Source of the DNA: Acestrorhynchus altus
Taxonomy: Eukaryota > Chordata > Actinopteri > Characiformes > Acestrorhynchidae
Direction of reading: 5' to 3'
Length of the DNA stretch: 64,000 bases
Assembly (NCBI GenBank): GCA_034509495.1
Contig: CM067502.1
Location: 50,104,835 to 50,168,834, forward strand
The notes beneath the pieces were generated by a model, which saw only the letters and a list, made by a program, of their open reading frames with translations, was not told the DNA's origin and searched no databases. The translations under genes and the position numbers were made by a program. The stretch's first letter is position 1. The number at the start of each line of letters is the position of its first letter. Below, piece after piece: positions 46,655 through 58,284 of the stretch.

Positions 46655-47525
46655 CTACTGGAACATGCTGTATATGGGTTCTACGGTAACATGCTGTATA
46701 TGGGTTCTACTGTAAAATGCTGTATATGGGTTCTACGGTAACATGCTGTGTATAGGCTCTAGTGTAACATGCTGTATATGGGTTCTACTGTAACATGCTG
46801 TATATAGGTTTTACTGTAACATGCTGTACATGGGTTCTACTGTAACATGCTGTATATGGGTTCTAGAGTAACATGCTCTATATGGGTTCTACAGTAACAT
46901 GCTGTTTATGGGTTCTACTGTAAAATGCTGTATATGGGTTCTACGGTAACATGCTGTATATGGGTTCTAGAGTAACATGCTGTATATGGGTTCTACTGTA
47001 ACATGCTGTATATAGGTTCTAGTGTAACATGCTGTATATGGGTTCTACTGTAACATGCTGTATATAGGTTTTACTGTAACATGCTGTACATGGGTTCTAC
47101 TGTAACATGCTGTATATGGGTTCTAGAGTAACATGCTCTATATGGGTTCTACAGTAACATGCTGTTTATGGGTTCTACTGTAAAATGCTGTATATGGGTT
47201 CTACGGTAACATGCTGTATATGGGTTCTAGAGTAACATGCTGTATATGGGTTCTACTGTAACATGCTGTATATAGGTTCTACTGTAACATGCTGTATATG
47301 GGTTCTACTGTAACATGCTGTATATGGGTTCTACTGTAACATGTTGTATAAAGGTTCTAGAGTAACATGCTGTATATGGGTTCTAAAGTAACATGCTGTA
47401 TATGGGTTCTAGAGTAACATGCTGTATATAGGTTATTGAATAACATGCTGTAAATAGATTCTAGAGTAACATGCTGTATGTAGGTTCTAGAGTAACATGC
47501 TGTATGTAGGTTCTAGAGTAATAAT
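46655..47525. repeat. 26-bp minisatellite with 260-bp higher-order units
   Basis: About 33 copies of gtaacatgctgtatatgggttctact-like units. Variant marks such as tatataggttttactg recur exactly 260 bases apart (46801 and 47061), so blocks of ten units were duplicated together. It lies in the 3' region of P3 and is absent from the P4 counterpart. Confidence 0.93.
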
Positions 47526-47955
47526 GTAATAAAACAGTATTAATGCTGTGAAAACTACAGAAATTATTTGTACATTTACAAAATCAATCATCAATAAAAC
47601 AGAAAGGATGAAAATAGTCCTTCATTAAGTTCATTATGAATCTAAGAGCATTTTGAGGAAAAGCCTGAGATTAAATAATTAATAAAATGATTAATAAGTA
47701 CAGTTAATGTGTAGCATTATTCATAATGTTTGATAAATCTGTAGATTAATAATCAGAAATAATATAAAGATTTAAAAAAGAACAGAAATAAACAGATCGA
47801 TTATTTAATTATTAAATCTCATAAAAAATTAAAATAAAAGTTTACTGGAAAAAAGCATCTCAAACATTTTGAGAAAAATATTATCTTCATTATTTTTTTC
47901 AAAAGAATTATCAAACTTATTATTATTGTTGTTGTTGTAATTATCATTTTATATT

Positions 47956-48050
47956 CTTCTTCTTCTTATTATTATTATTAGTATTATTATTATTGTTGTT
48001 ATTGTTGTTGTTGTTGTTATTATTATCATTTTATATCATTATTATTATTA

Positions 48051-48091
<41 letters not shown>

Positions 48092-48092
48092 G
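47956..48092. repeat. (TTA)n/(TTG)n microsatellite
   Basis: Long tta runs with ttg interruptions. Confidence 0.9.
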
Positions 48093-48169
48093 ATTAATAT
48101 ATGAAATACAAATTAATAATCACTGAATATTTATTTTGCAATAAATCATGGATATTTCAGTGTTTACTG

Positions 48170-48362
48170 GGCATTAAGCTCCGGTAGAGTGAATCTGATT
48201 GGTTGGGGTTGGGGTTCAGGCACTGGTAAACTGATTCTGATTGGCCTGTGTTGGGCTTTGGGTACTGGTAGACTGAACCTGATTGGTGTTGGGGTTTAGG
48301 TTTTAGAAGACCAAACCTGATTCGCTGGTTCTGGGAATTAGAGAATGATAAACTGAATATGA
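48170..48362 (-). repeat. Decayed end of the P3 tail repeat
   Basis: Further 42-bp-like units beyond the P3 stop. The first is still in frame (TAA, then TCA TAT TCA GTT TAT CAT TCT CTA), so one CAA-to-TAA change could have shortened the tail. Later units carry more breaks. Confidence 0.7.
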
Positions 48363-49000
48363 TTAGTTGGTGTTTGGGTCCAGGCTATGGTAGACTGAAT
48401 CTGATTGGTCATTGTTTGGGTCCAGGCTCTGGTAGATTGAATCTGATTGGTCAGTGTTTGAGTTCATGTTCTGGTAGACTGAACCTGATTGGTTGGGGTT
48501 NNNNNNNNNNNNNNNNNNNNNNNNNNNNNNNNNNNNNNNNNNNNNNNNNNNNNNNNNNNNNNNNNNNNNNNNNNNNNNNNNNNNNNNNNNNNNNNNNNNN
48601 NNNNNNNNNNNNNNNNNNNNNNNNNNNNNNNNNNNNNNNNNNNNNNNNNNNNNNNNNNNNNNNNNNNNNNNNNNNNNNNNNNNNNNNNNNNNNNNNNNNN
48701 NNNNNNNNNNNNNNNNNNNNNNNNNNNNNNNNNNNNNNNNNNNNNNNNNNNNNNNNNNNNNNNNNNNNNNNNNNNNNNNNNNNNNNNNNNNNNNNNNNNN
48801 NNNNNNNNNNNNNNNNNNNNNNNNNNNNNNNNNNNNNNNNNNNNNNNNNNNNNNNNNNNNNNNNNNNNNNNNNNNNNNNNNNNNNNNNNNNNNNNNNNNN
48901 NNNNNNNNNNNNNNNNNNNNNNNNNNNNNNNNNNNNNNNNNNNNNNNNNNNNNNNNNNNNNNNNNNNNNNNNNNNNNNNNNNNNNNNNNNNNNNNNNNNN

Positions 49001-49048
<48 letters not shown>

Positions 49049-51360
49049 CAGTACCTTGTGTATTGCAGCATCTCATTCTGTAGAAGATCAGTGTTATTAC
49101 TACAATCAGCAGCAGAACCACACAGACAATCAGAGTGATGATGATGACGGTGTTACCTGGAGAAGAGACACAGAAAGAACAGACCATGACCAGCTTTATC
49201 ACACACATATGAACACACACACCTCCTCAGTCTCACCAGAGGTCTTACCAGAGGTTGTCACTGGAAGTGGTGTTGGTTTTGGTGCTCCTGTAGATGTTGT
49301 TCGTATTGTTGTTACTCGTGCTGCTGCTTGTGCTGCACCTTTAAAACATCAAGAGTTCAGGGTAAAGCTCTGATCTCTGGTTGAAGCTTTAATATCGAAT
49401 AGAAAGAGCTTCATGATCATCAGTGAGATTGTGTTTCTCCTGAGTCAGATGTTCAGGTCACATATAGAAATACACATTAGAACACCAGACAATATAGACA
49501 AGACATAAGCCGAGAGATGTTCCACTATATAATAATAAGAAACGTGTGTCAGGAAGTGAAAAAGTGCTTAGTGATAAGGACAGTGAGGTTATTGCACAAG
49601 AGTTCAGTTATGATAAATAAATATGTAATGTCGTACAGTCGGGTGTTCATAAATTGAACGTGTTCATGAGAACAACAGTCCTGATTGGCCAGCATGTTGT
49701 CTGTGGCGTTAAAGTGAGTTGAGTAGTCTAATGGTTTGTGAAAAGAAGCTGTTGATGAGTCTGGTCGTCTTGTACAACATCTAGCAGAGGGCTGAACAGT
49801 CTATGGGTGGGAAAGGTGTGGTCACTGATTATCCTGACAGGGAGGCTGGTGGTCAGAATGTTCTCTAAGTGCTGCTGAAGAAAGCTGGGAGCTGGGAGGG
49901 GAGTCATCATAAGTGTTCAGACACACTGTAGTCATGTTGAGACAGTTGACCAGAACTAAACCTAAACCACGCTCGTTTCCTGTGTTCTCTGTGATTTAAA
50001 TGTAAGAAGAAGATAGATGTTCTTCCTCTGGCTCAGTATGAGCTCTTTCAGATTCTAGATACTGTAGTGGTTCTAGGTCTGCTGACTCTCTGAGTGTAGT
50101 GTAGAAGGTGCAGTTCTAGTTGAACAGTTCTCTTAAGTGTAGTTATTCAGCAGCTTTTCTCACCAACATGAAGCAATGAAGAAGAGTGACGGTGCTATTT
50201 TCATTTTTCCACTTTTCTTTAGAATCATCAATAAAACTTTACTAATTAAAGCTTTACAAACAAACACACAAACACACAAGAACTCCATCATCTGTACAAG
50301 AAGATTAAGGTTCTCACCAGAAACCTGCAGCTCAGTCTCTGAGAAGAGGGAGTAGTAACTGACTGATTTTCTTCCAACACCTACTCCACAGTAATAAAGT
50401 CCTCCATCACCTTCTCTCACATCACTGATTGTCATGCTGACCACTTTAGACTTACTGTCCTCAGAGATGGAAAACCTGTCTTTCTGAAAGACTGAAGAAA
50501 TGATCGGTTTAGCTGAATATCGACTCTTTGGTTTGTAGAAGTCCTTGTTGTTTGTCTTAAACTCCTCTGGATAGGAGAAGTTGATGGTGACGTTCTCTCC
50601 CTGATGAGCAGTCACAGTCGTTGGTCCAGAACAACATGGATCTGTCAATCATATCAAACAGAAAATATGATCTACTGATGTGTTAATTTCCAGACATCAT
50701 AATCACAGCAGTTCCACATGATGTTTCTGTAAGTTGTAAACGTTCTCGTCTCCACCAACTGAAAAAGCCATTTTCCCTTTATCAATATTTCAGGAGCCTC
50801 TAGTGTTTAATAACTGCTTCTGTTCTTCACAAACTGAACTGGAACCTTCAATCTCTTCATTTTAATGCTTTATTATCATCAATGATCACCTTCTTTCACC
50901 ATCAGGTTCACAGTATGATTCCACCCTCCAGTCTCTCCACACCGATATGATCCAGCATCTTCTAAACTCAGGTTTCCGAAGAACACCCTCAGGAATCCAG
51001 AAAAGTCACTTAGAGAAACTCTGCCTTTCTGATCCCATGAGTTCTGTGTTCGATCAGGTTTCAGATTCACACACTGGTTCGTTAATTCTTTACAGAAATA
51101 TTTATCATTTCTTTCTATTTTTTTGTAAAGGCAGTCAATAGCAACGGCACCTCCATGGTATCCAATCACATCATAGCAGACAGCTGGACCTGCAAATGAA
51201 AAAGAAGAGTCTCAGTTGTCTCTCTGATCTCATTACGTTCCTTCAAGTTCTACATCAAAATCTACAGCACAGAAGTTACAACTCCATTATGTTCCTTAAA
51301 TGTGCAGCAGAAGAACTGACCTGAGATCAGGAAGAAGGTGAAGATGAGGAGAATCATCAT
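48363..51360 (-). CDS. P3: pIgR/CD300-like receptor with ITIM repeat tail (interrupted by gap)
   Basis: Exons: 51321-51360 (signal MMILLIFTFFLIS), 50890-51189 (Ig-V1), 50318-50641 (Ig-V2), 49249-49338 (short Thr/Pro stalk), 49055-49156 (TM VIIITLIVCVVLLLIVVITL), then the N gap, then tail end 48363-48500. The phases agree throughout. Ig-V1 keeps DKYFCK, NQC and GSYRCGE. In Ig-V2 the first canonical cysteine is replaced: INFSYPEEF here against INCSYPEEF in P2, while YYCGV remains. The visible tail has SVYQNM, and the ITIMs SIYQSL and SVYHSL at 14-residue spacing, ending DPNTN. The short exon corresponding to 41867-41901 and the start of the tail must lie in the gap. Confidence 0.8.
48501..49000. 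other. Assembly gap (500 N)
   Basis: Exactly 500 N, so the true size is probably unknown. It lies between a (TG)n run and the 42-bp tail repeat, both hard to assemble. Confidence 0.98.
49001..49046. repeat. (TG)n microsatellite at gap edge
   Basis: Pure tg run adjoining the N block. Confidence 0.95.
49340..50317. other. P3 intron between stalk and Ig-V2
   Basis: About 49730-49915 looks foreign to the P2 intron and may be a retroelement scrap, but no motif proves it. 50160-50280 matches the same intron of P2. Confidence 0.35.
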
Positions 51361-51744
51361 CCTGAACTGAACTTCAGCTTCTCTGATGTTCACTGAACTC
51401 CACTCCACTGTGTTCCTTTTCTGTACGTTTGTTTTAATCTTCTTCACAGTGAGTTCTGCTGCTCTTTATGGGTGGTCCTCTGGGTGAATCTCTTCTTCTG
51501 GCTGCTCTGGTGGGTTCCTGTTTTGCAACAGGAAGAGTCGAGTTGTCTCAAACTCTATGTGTCATGTATGTTCCACATTGTGCAACAAGCAGTGAAATGC
51601 TGTGGTGGCTGCTCACTAACAGTTGTGTGCAAGACCAATAGTTAGTATAAGTGTCTGGTGAAAAATGTCCAAACGTGCATCATAATTTGATGCAATCAAA
51701 CAGGAGGTGATATAACAATTATTGGTGAGAAATGTATGCAGTGA

Positions 51745-52260
51745 AATCATATGTAGAAACTCCTCTTCATTCTCTCTGTGTTCTCCTTCAGTGAGTCCAC
51801 TGTTAGGGTGGCTGATGGTCTGCATAATCCTCCTGGTCTTGGTCTAGCACCTGTTGCTGTAGATGGTCTTGAGGTCACGAAACTCGTTCTGAATGCACCA
51901 GCCCATCTGCCCTGGTTGGTTCTGTTCCTGACCCAGTCTGTGATGTTCCTCATCAGATTGTTTTCAATGGGGCAGATGTAGACAGGTGAGACAATGCTGA
52001 CAGACTTCTTCGTCAAGGAGCTGATGTGGCAGAACCATTCACAGATCTTGCAAGATGTGAACTTCAGGCTACTTGAAGCTGTGTGCACTTCCACTACAGC
52101 TCCATTGATCCGGAGGGGTGGTTGCTCCTATCCAGTCCAGTGGTAGAGTTGGAAGTGGCCACACGGTCATAGGTGTACAGCGAGTACAGCAGGGGGTTCA
52201 GGACACAACACTGTGGGTCTCCAATGCTGAGTCAAGGGTGGATGAGACAAGTTTGCCTTT
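51745..52260 (-). mobile_element. LINE fragment (reverse transcriptase)
   Basis: The minus strand at about 52232-52167 encodes LSIGDPQCCVLNPLLYSLYT, a decayed RT block B (PQG-type), preceded in the element by frame remnants at 52094-51747. Both ends are truncated. Confidence 0.65.
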
Positions 52261-54140
52261 CTGCATTGCTTGGTGGTGAGTTTGGGGGGGCTTAATAGTG
52301 TTAAACATTCCACTCATTCACCAGAGACGCAACAGCACTTACCTGTCCAGAGGGTGGACTTATGTAGTCAATCGATGTCTGCAGCTGTTCTGTAGATGTT
52401 CAGACACAGGCATTCAAATTGCTGATTATTTCTCCAGGTCTTTACCAGAGATTACCGGTTAAACCTGAGAACCAGTATATGACAATGTGAACTAAGGACT
52501 GGGTTCTGAGATGTTCTTCTTCATGTGTAGGGCAGCTCTCTGCCTTCCTCTAGGACGACTGTGGCTCTAGAAGTGAGTCAGGCGAGAGGCTTGGTATTCA
52601 TGTGTGATGTTTATGGTGTTGCAATGTTATGTCTAGTGGCTGCAGTGGTGTAGCTACATGGTTGCAAGGTGGTTGTTGTGATATCACAAGTGATCTTCAT
52701 GGTGTTACTAAGTTGTTGGTAGGTGGTTGCAATGTTTAGTGCATAGTGATTGCTATTGTGCTGTTTGGTGTTTGCTATATGTTTGCTATGCTGTTGCTTT
52801 GGTGTCTCAAATGTGTTGTTATGGTGTTGACAGGTGGCAAAATAACATTTTAGACAATGTTTTACAAACAGGTCATTAAATGTTCCTGAAATGAATTCGT
52901 TTCATCTATGAGAAATGAAAGTTTGCTGTAGTTCTACCAGAAGAATGTCACGCCTCCCTTCCCAACCAATCAACTGCCCCCACCTGTCTTTTAAAGGCCT
53001 TTAGTGCCACGCCTCCTTCACTGCTTTACAGATGCCTCCCCACTGCCACCTGGATGGATTACGTAACATCTCTCAAAAGTGAAGTAACCTCAGGTCTAAT
53101 GTCCCTGCTGGCTGGTTGCATTATGATGTGTAGCTCCACCCATCACCATATTTCATTGAAAAAACAGCCCATGTCCCCTCTCATTCTCTCCTCTAGCCTG
53201 TCTTTCCGTTTCCAGTGTCATTTTTCTCTTTTTCAGTTGTAACGTGGTATTCGGTGATATCGTAAGAAGGCAGGGTTACACTGAAGTGATGAAGTGATGG
53301 ACAGTCTTTCTCAGTTGTAGTGGGACTTAAATGATCTGCACTTTCTCTCTCTCCAAGTTCACCCATCAGTCACCAGCAAGTCAACACAACGTCCAAACAC
53401 GACACAGACCTGTTATACGTAAATTCACATCTGCTCCAATGTTCCATAGATAATATGATTCACAGCTGCAGTTCATGTAAGTCACTTTAGAAAGCAAAGG
53501 AGCAACCAAAGATCAATGTTGGTGAAGGTGAACACCATGTGGTCATTTACTTGATGCAGGGAATTCTGCTGAAGTGCCCTGTGGAAAGGAATTCTGCTGA
53601 AGAGTCCCAGATTCCGGACCAGTTTTGTGCTTTTCCTACTCGACCTGATTCAACTCAGGAGTCAGGAGGTCTGGCTCTGTCTCTGGTCTCTGCTGCTTGT
53701 AAATTTGATAACATGGCAAACAATTTGGGCCTAATTTCTAGAGAACAGAAGGGGTTAGAACCATGGTGATTCATTGTGAAAGGATTAAAGCTACATCAAA
53801 AGCACAAACACCAACCACGTGGCTTTTACCCTCGCTTCCCTCCATGGTCCATGCTCCTGTACTTGAAATGGGACTCCCTCTGACTGAAGTTGACCACACC
53901 TCAGAGGGTGAACTTGAAAGTGTTTCCTTCTGGAAAGTGAGTGGGGGCAAGACTAAAATCTACCGTGGCTGTAAGGTTTTCGACTAGTGCCAAGAGAAGA
54001 CTGAGAAATCGAGAGAGGACGGCAACACTGCGTGGTAAGATTCAGGACTAAGTACAGAAATAATCACAATGTTCTTGTTTCGGTGCTCAGAACAAAGATA
54101 TGCAGATCCTAAGAACTCCTCTAGCTCAACAGGTGTCTGT
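52261..54140. other. Intergenic between P3 and P4, no gene found
   Basis: 52600-52830 is an imperfect array of ggttgctatggtgttg-like words. No receptor or other exon recognised on either strand. Confidence 0.4.
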
Positions 54141-54720
54141 TAAATTACTGCAACAGAACACAGAAACGTCTTCGTCTAAATCTTTTATTCATTTTGATTT
54201 TTCATTTAAACGTATTCCATCTTATTCAGACTCTGTAATCGATCAATCAAACAGAATATTTACACAATCATTTGTCTAGAAGATTTATTCATAAAAGGCG
54301 GGCTAATCATAACGAGGTGGGGACACACATAAGAATAAGGGGATTGACAGCCTTGACAACCGGATACACTTTGATCTGAGAGGAGGCGGTAACAGGCTTC
54401 TACACTCTGTGGGCGGGTCTAACCAAATGAGGAACTGAGTCTGGCTCCGCCTCTGCTTACAATTTTTATTTGTTTATTGATTTATTTATTTAGTCATTCA
54501 TTTTTGTAACTTGATCATCTAAAATATGAAAATGGTGAAACATGAACAGGAATTCAAAAATAGTTTTAACTTATAAATCAAACATAAATATACATAATTA
54601 AAATGAAATCACTGGAAAATAAAAAGCATCTCAGTGATTTTGAGAGAAATATTCTCTCCATAATTTTGCTAATTTTTTTAAATTATTTATTTATTATTTT
54701 GGAAGCAAAACATGAATATT

Positions 54721-54925
54721 TCAGTGAGTATTGGCCCTTAGACTTTGATAAATTGAATTAAGCTCTCTTTTGGGGTCCAATATCTGGTAGACTGAATCTG
54801 ATTGGCCGGTGTTTGAGTTCATGTTCTGGTAGACTGAACCTGATTGGTTGGGGTTTGGGTTCATATGTTCTGGAAGACTGGACAAGCTGATGTGTTGCAT
54901 CTGAGGAGGATTATTCTCATAATCC
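54721..54925 (-). CDS. P4 cytoplasmic tail exon with ITIMs
   Basis: Starts after ttttcag as ATG GAT TAT GAG AAT AAT and ends with a stop at 54721. The tail has a DYENN start as in P1 (DYENY) and three repeat tyrosines: SVYQNM (not ITIM), SVYQIL and SIYQSL (both ITIM). It is the only P4 exon without damage. Confidence 0.7.
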
Positions 54926-55315
54926 ATCTGAAAATTAAACAAATTATTCAGTAATGTTTGATAATCTTTATGAAGCTCTGGATTAATAATACCAGATTTC
55001 ATATCATTAATAATCTGCTAGAAGTTCATAAAGGATGATAGACTTTAACATGTTCTGTCACTGAAACTGTTAAAGAACAGAAAGGTCAGATTAGACTGAT
55101 AGAAACCACCAGTAATCCGCTCAGTCTGGAACAAACTTCTTTATTCATTTGAAAGCAGGTAGAACTTCAACATGAGACGGGAAAGGAGGTTTATGATTTT
55201 GAAGAAATAGTATCAGCTACCAAACATGGTGGAGGTAGTGTTTTGGTTTGAGCATGTATTTGTCAGTGGAAGTAGATCACTGGTGTTTATGTATGACGTT
55301 CTGCTGATATAATAT

Positions 55316-55437
55316 CTGTAGTAGTAGCAGTAGTAGTAGTAGTAGTAGTAGCAGTAGCAGCAGCAGTAGTAGCAGCAGCAGTAGTGAGTAGTACAGGTGG
55401 TGTAGCAGCAGCAGAGCTGGCTGCAGCAGCCGCAGTG

Positions 55438-55476
<39 letters not shown>

Positions 55477-55756
55477 ATGCAGCAGCAGCAGCAGCAGCAG
55501 CAGTGCTGTTGCTGGGCAGCAGCAGCCAAGCAGCAGCAGCAGCAGCAGCAGGAGCATAAGGTTGGGCGCAGCAGCAGCAACACCGGCAGCAGCAAGGTGC
55601 AGCAGCAGCGTGCAGCAGCAACAGCAGCAGCAGTAGCACCAGCAGCAGCAGCAGCAGTGGCAGCAGCAGCAGCAGCAGTAGCAGAGCAGCAGCAACATCA
55701 GCAGTAGCAGCAGCAGGTGCAGTAGCAGCAGCAGCAGCAGCACCGGCAGCAGCTGC

Positions 55757-55804
<48 letters not shown>

Positions 55805-55817
55805 TTACAGCAGGCAG

Positions 55818-55875
<58 letters not shown>

Positions 55876-55917
55876 GCGGCAGCACAGAGCCCAAGACAGC
55901 AGCAGCAGCAGCAGCAC

Positions 55918-55960
<43 letters not shown>

Positions 55961-56202
55961 GCTGCGCAGCAGCAGCAGCAGCAGCAGCACAGCAGCAGCA
56001 GCAGTGTTGCAGCAGCAGCAGCAGCAGCAGCAGCAGGTTCCCCCGCAACAGCAACAGCAACAGCCGCAGCAGTCTCAGCAGCACCACCACCACCACAGCA
56101 GCAGCAGCAGCAGCTGCAAGGCAGCAGCAGCAGCAGCAGCAGCAGCAGCCACCACAGCAGTTGGGCAGCAGCAGTAGCAGCAACAGCAGCAGCAGCAGCA
56201 GC

Positions 56203-56269
<67 letters not shown>

Positions 56270-56360
56270 CAGCAGCAGCAGCAGCAGCAGCAGCAGAAAA
56301 CAGCAGCAGCGCAGCAGCAGCAGTAGCAGCAGCAGCGCAGGCAGCAGCAGCAGCAGCAGC

Positions 56361-56394
<34 letters not shown>

Positions 56395-56454
56395 GGTTAA
56401 GCAGCAGCAGCAGCAGCAGCAGGCAAGGCAGCAGCAGCAGCAGTGCTGCACATT

Positions 56455-56486
<32 letters not shown>

Positions 56487-56712
56487 CAGCAATGCAGTAC
56501 ATGCAGCAGCAGCACGGCAGCAGCAGCAGCAGCAGCAGTAGCAGTAGCAGCAGTAGCAGCAGTAGCAGCAGTAGTAGTAGCAGCAGTAGCAGCAGCAGCA
56601 GCAGTGGTAGTAGCAGTAGTAATTGTACTAGCAGCAGCAGTGGCAGTAGCAGCAGTAGCAATAGCAGTAGTAGTAGTAGTACAGTAGCAGTAGTAGTAGT
56701 AGTAGTAGTCTC
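55316..56712. repeat. 1.4-kb CAG/CTG trinucleotide repeat, interrupted
   Basis: Almost continuous cag units with agt-type edges (55316-55385 and 56550-56712) and scattered single-base slips, so that runs of Gln, Ser or Ala (plus strand) and Leu, Cys or Ala (minus strand) alternate between frames. Long open frames on both strands are only the repeat. It lies in the intron between TM and tail of P4. Confidence 0.95.
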
Positions 56713-56956
56713 ATGCCGTTCTCTGAGTGGTAACATCTCCTGCTGGTGGATGGAGTTCAGCTTACTGTATTATTAGGTTCAGATCTTTCACTGATGGAGG
56801 CCTAATCTGTAAGAAAGAGAGAAAAAGATCACTTATAGAAATGCTGTATTCATTCACCAACCAAACAATAACCAGGTGTGAACTGTTACACCACTTCTAT
56901 CCCACTCATACCAACTGGCCACAATAATTACAACTGATGGAAACAACATCACAAAC

Positions 56957-56959
<3 letters not shown>

Positions 56960-57001
<42 letters not shown>
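56960..57001. repeat. (GT)n microsatellite
   Basis: About 21 gt units just 3' (in gene sense) of the P4 TM exon; P3 has a tg run at the same place. Confidence 0.95.
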
Positions 57002-57004
<3 letters not shown>

Positions 57005-58284
57005 TAGTTCTAACATGAACGTATGTGTGCAGCACTTGTGTGTTGACATCTCATTCTAAGAAATATCAGTGTTTGATCCTCCAATCAGCAGCAGAAGAAC
57101 ACAGACACTCAGAGTGATGATGATGAGATGATGACAGAGGAATCTGGAACTGAAAGAATAGCTAATGACCAGCTGTATCACACACACATGGACATACACA
57201 CCTCCTCAGTCTTCATAGAAGGGCTACCAGAGGTCATCACTGGAGGTGATGTTGGTGCTGGTGGTGCTGTTGGTGATGTTGCTTTTGGTGCTGGTGGTCA
57301 TGGTGATGCTGTTGGTATGCTGGTGGTCCTGCTGGTGGTCCTTCTGGAGGTCTGTAGATGATCTTTAAAAACATGAGAGTTCAGAGTAAACTTCTGATCT
57401 CTGGTTGAATCTTCATTTATGAAAATAAAGATAAACCGAGCTTCATTAAAGCCGTTGACGACGCTTCGACGTGAGTTCGACTTATTAAACTAAGAACTGA
57501 AATCATAATTTGATGGAAATTATTGATGAAAAAGTTCTTTAAGAAACGCTGTCAGAACACCCACAGCAACAAGTACCACCCTCCGATGAGATACTTGTTG
57601 GTGCTTATGAGCCTTATGGTGTTCTAGACAGTGTAGTGGTTCTAGCTCTATTGACTCCTCAGTGTGGTGTAGAAGTTGCAGTCTAGTTGAACAAGCTTTT
57701 TCCACCAACACATTTACAGAAAGAATATGGACGGTGCTATTTTCATTTTTCCACTTTTCTTTAGAATCATCGATAAACAACCAACAAACAACACAAGAGC
57801 TCCATCATCTGTAGGAGAAGATTAAGGTTCTCACCAGAACCTGCAGCTCAGCTCCCAGAGAAGAGGGATCGCATGGGGGTTGACTGGATGTCCACTGGTC
57901 CAACCCACAGCAATAAAGTCCTCCATCATCTTCACCACATCACTGGATTCTCACACTGATCACTTTAGGATCTTCTGTCCTCAGAGATGGAGAACTCACC
58001 TCTCTGAGAGTCTGAATACCAATTGATCAGTACAGTTAAATATTGACTTCTCTGTTTGTAGAAGACTTGGTTTTGTCTTAAACCTCTGATAGAGAAGCTG
58101 ATGGCAGATTGTTCTTCCCAGATAAGCAGTCACAGTCGCTATCCTGAACAACATGGATCTGCCGGACCATATCAAACAAACAGATGATCTTACTGATGTT
58201 GATTTATATATGTCACTTATCTGTCGCATCCATTTCTTGGTCTGGTTCTCGTTTTGTTTATCTCCACCTGCGAGCACATTACGT

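Noticed and set aside
46655..47525. CRISPR-like array
   Set aside because: The units are contiguous and no unique spacers lie between them; the sequence is eukaryotic. It is a minisatellite.
48359..49373. Long frames spanning the N gap
   Set aside because: Apparent length comes from undetermined bases.
55213..56736. Open frames of up to 507 codons in the CAG repeat on both strands
   Set aside because: Homopolymeric Gln, Leu, Cys or Ser runs caused by a stop-free trinucleotide repeat; frames slip repeatedly.
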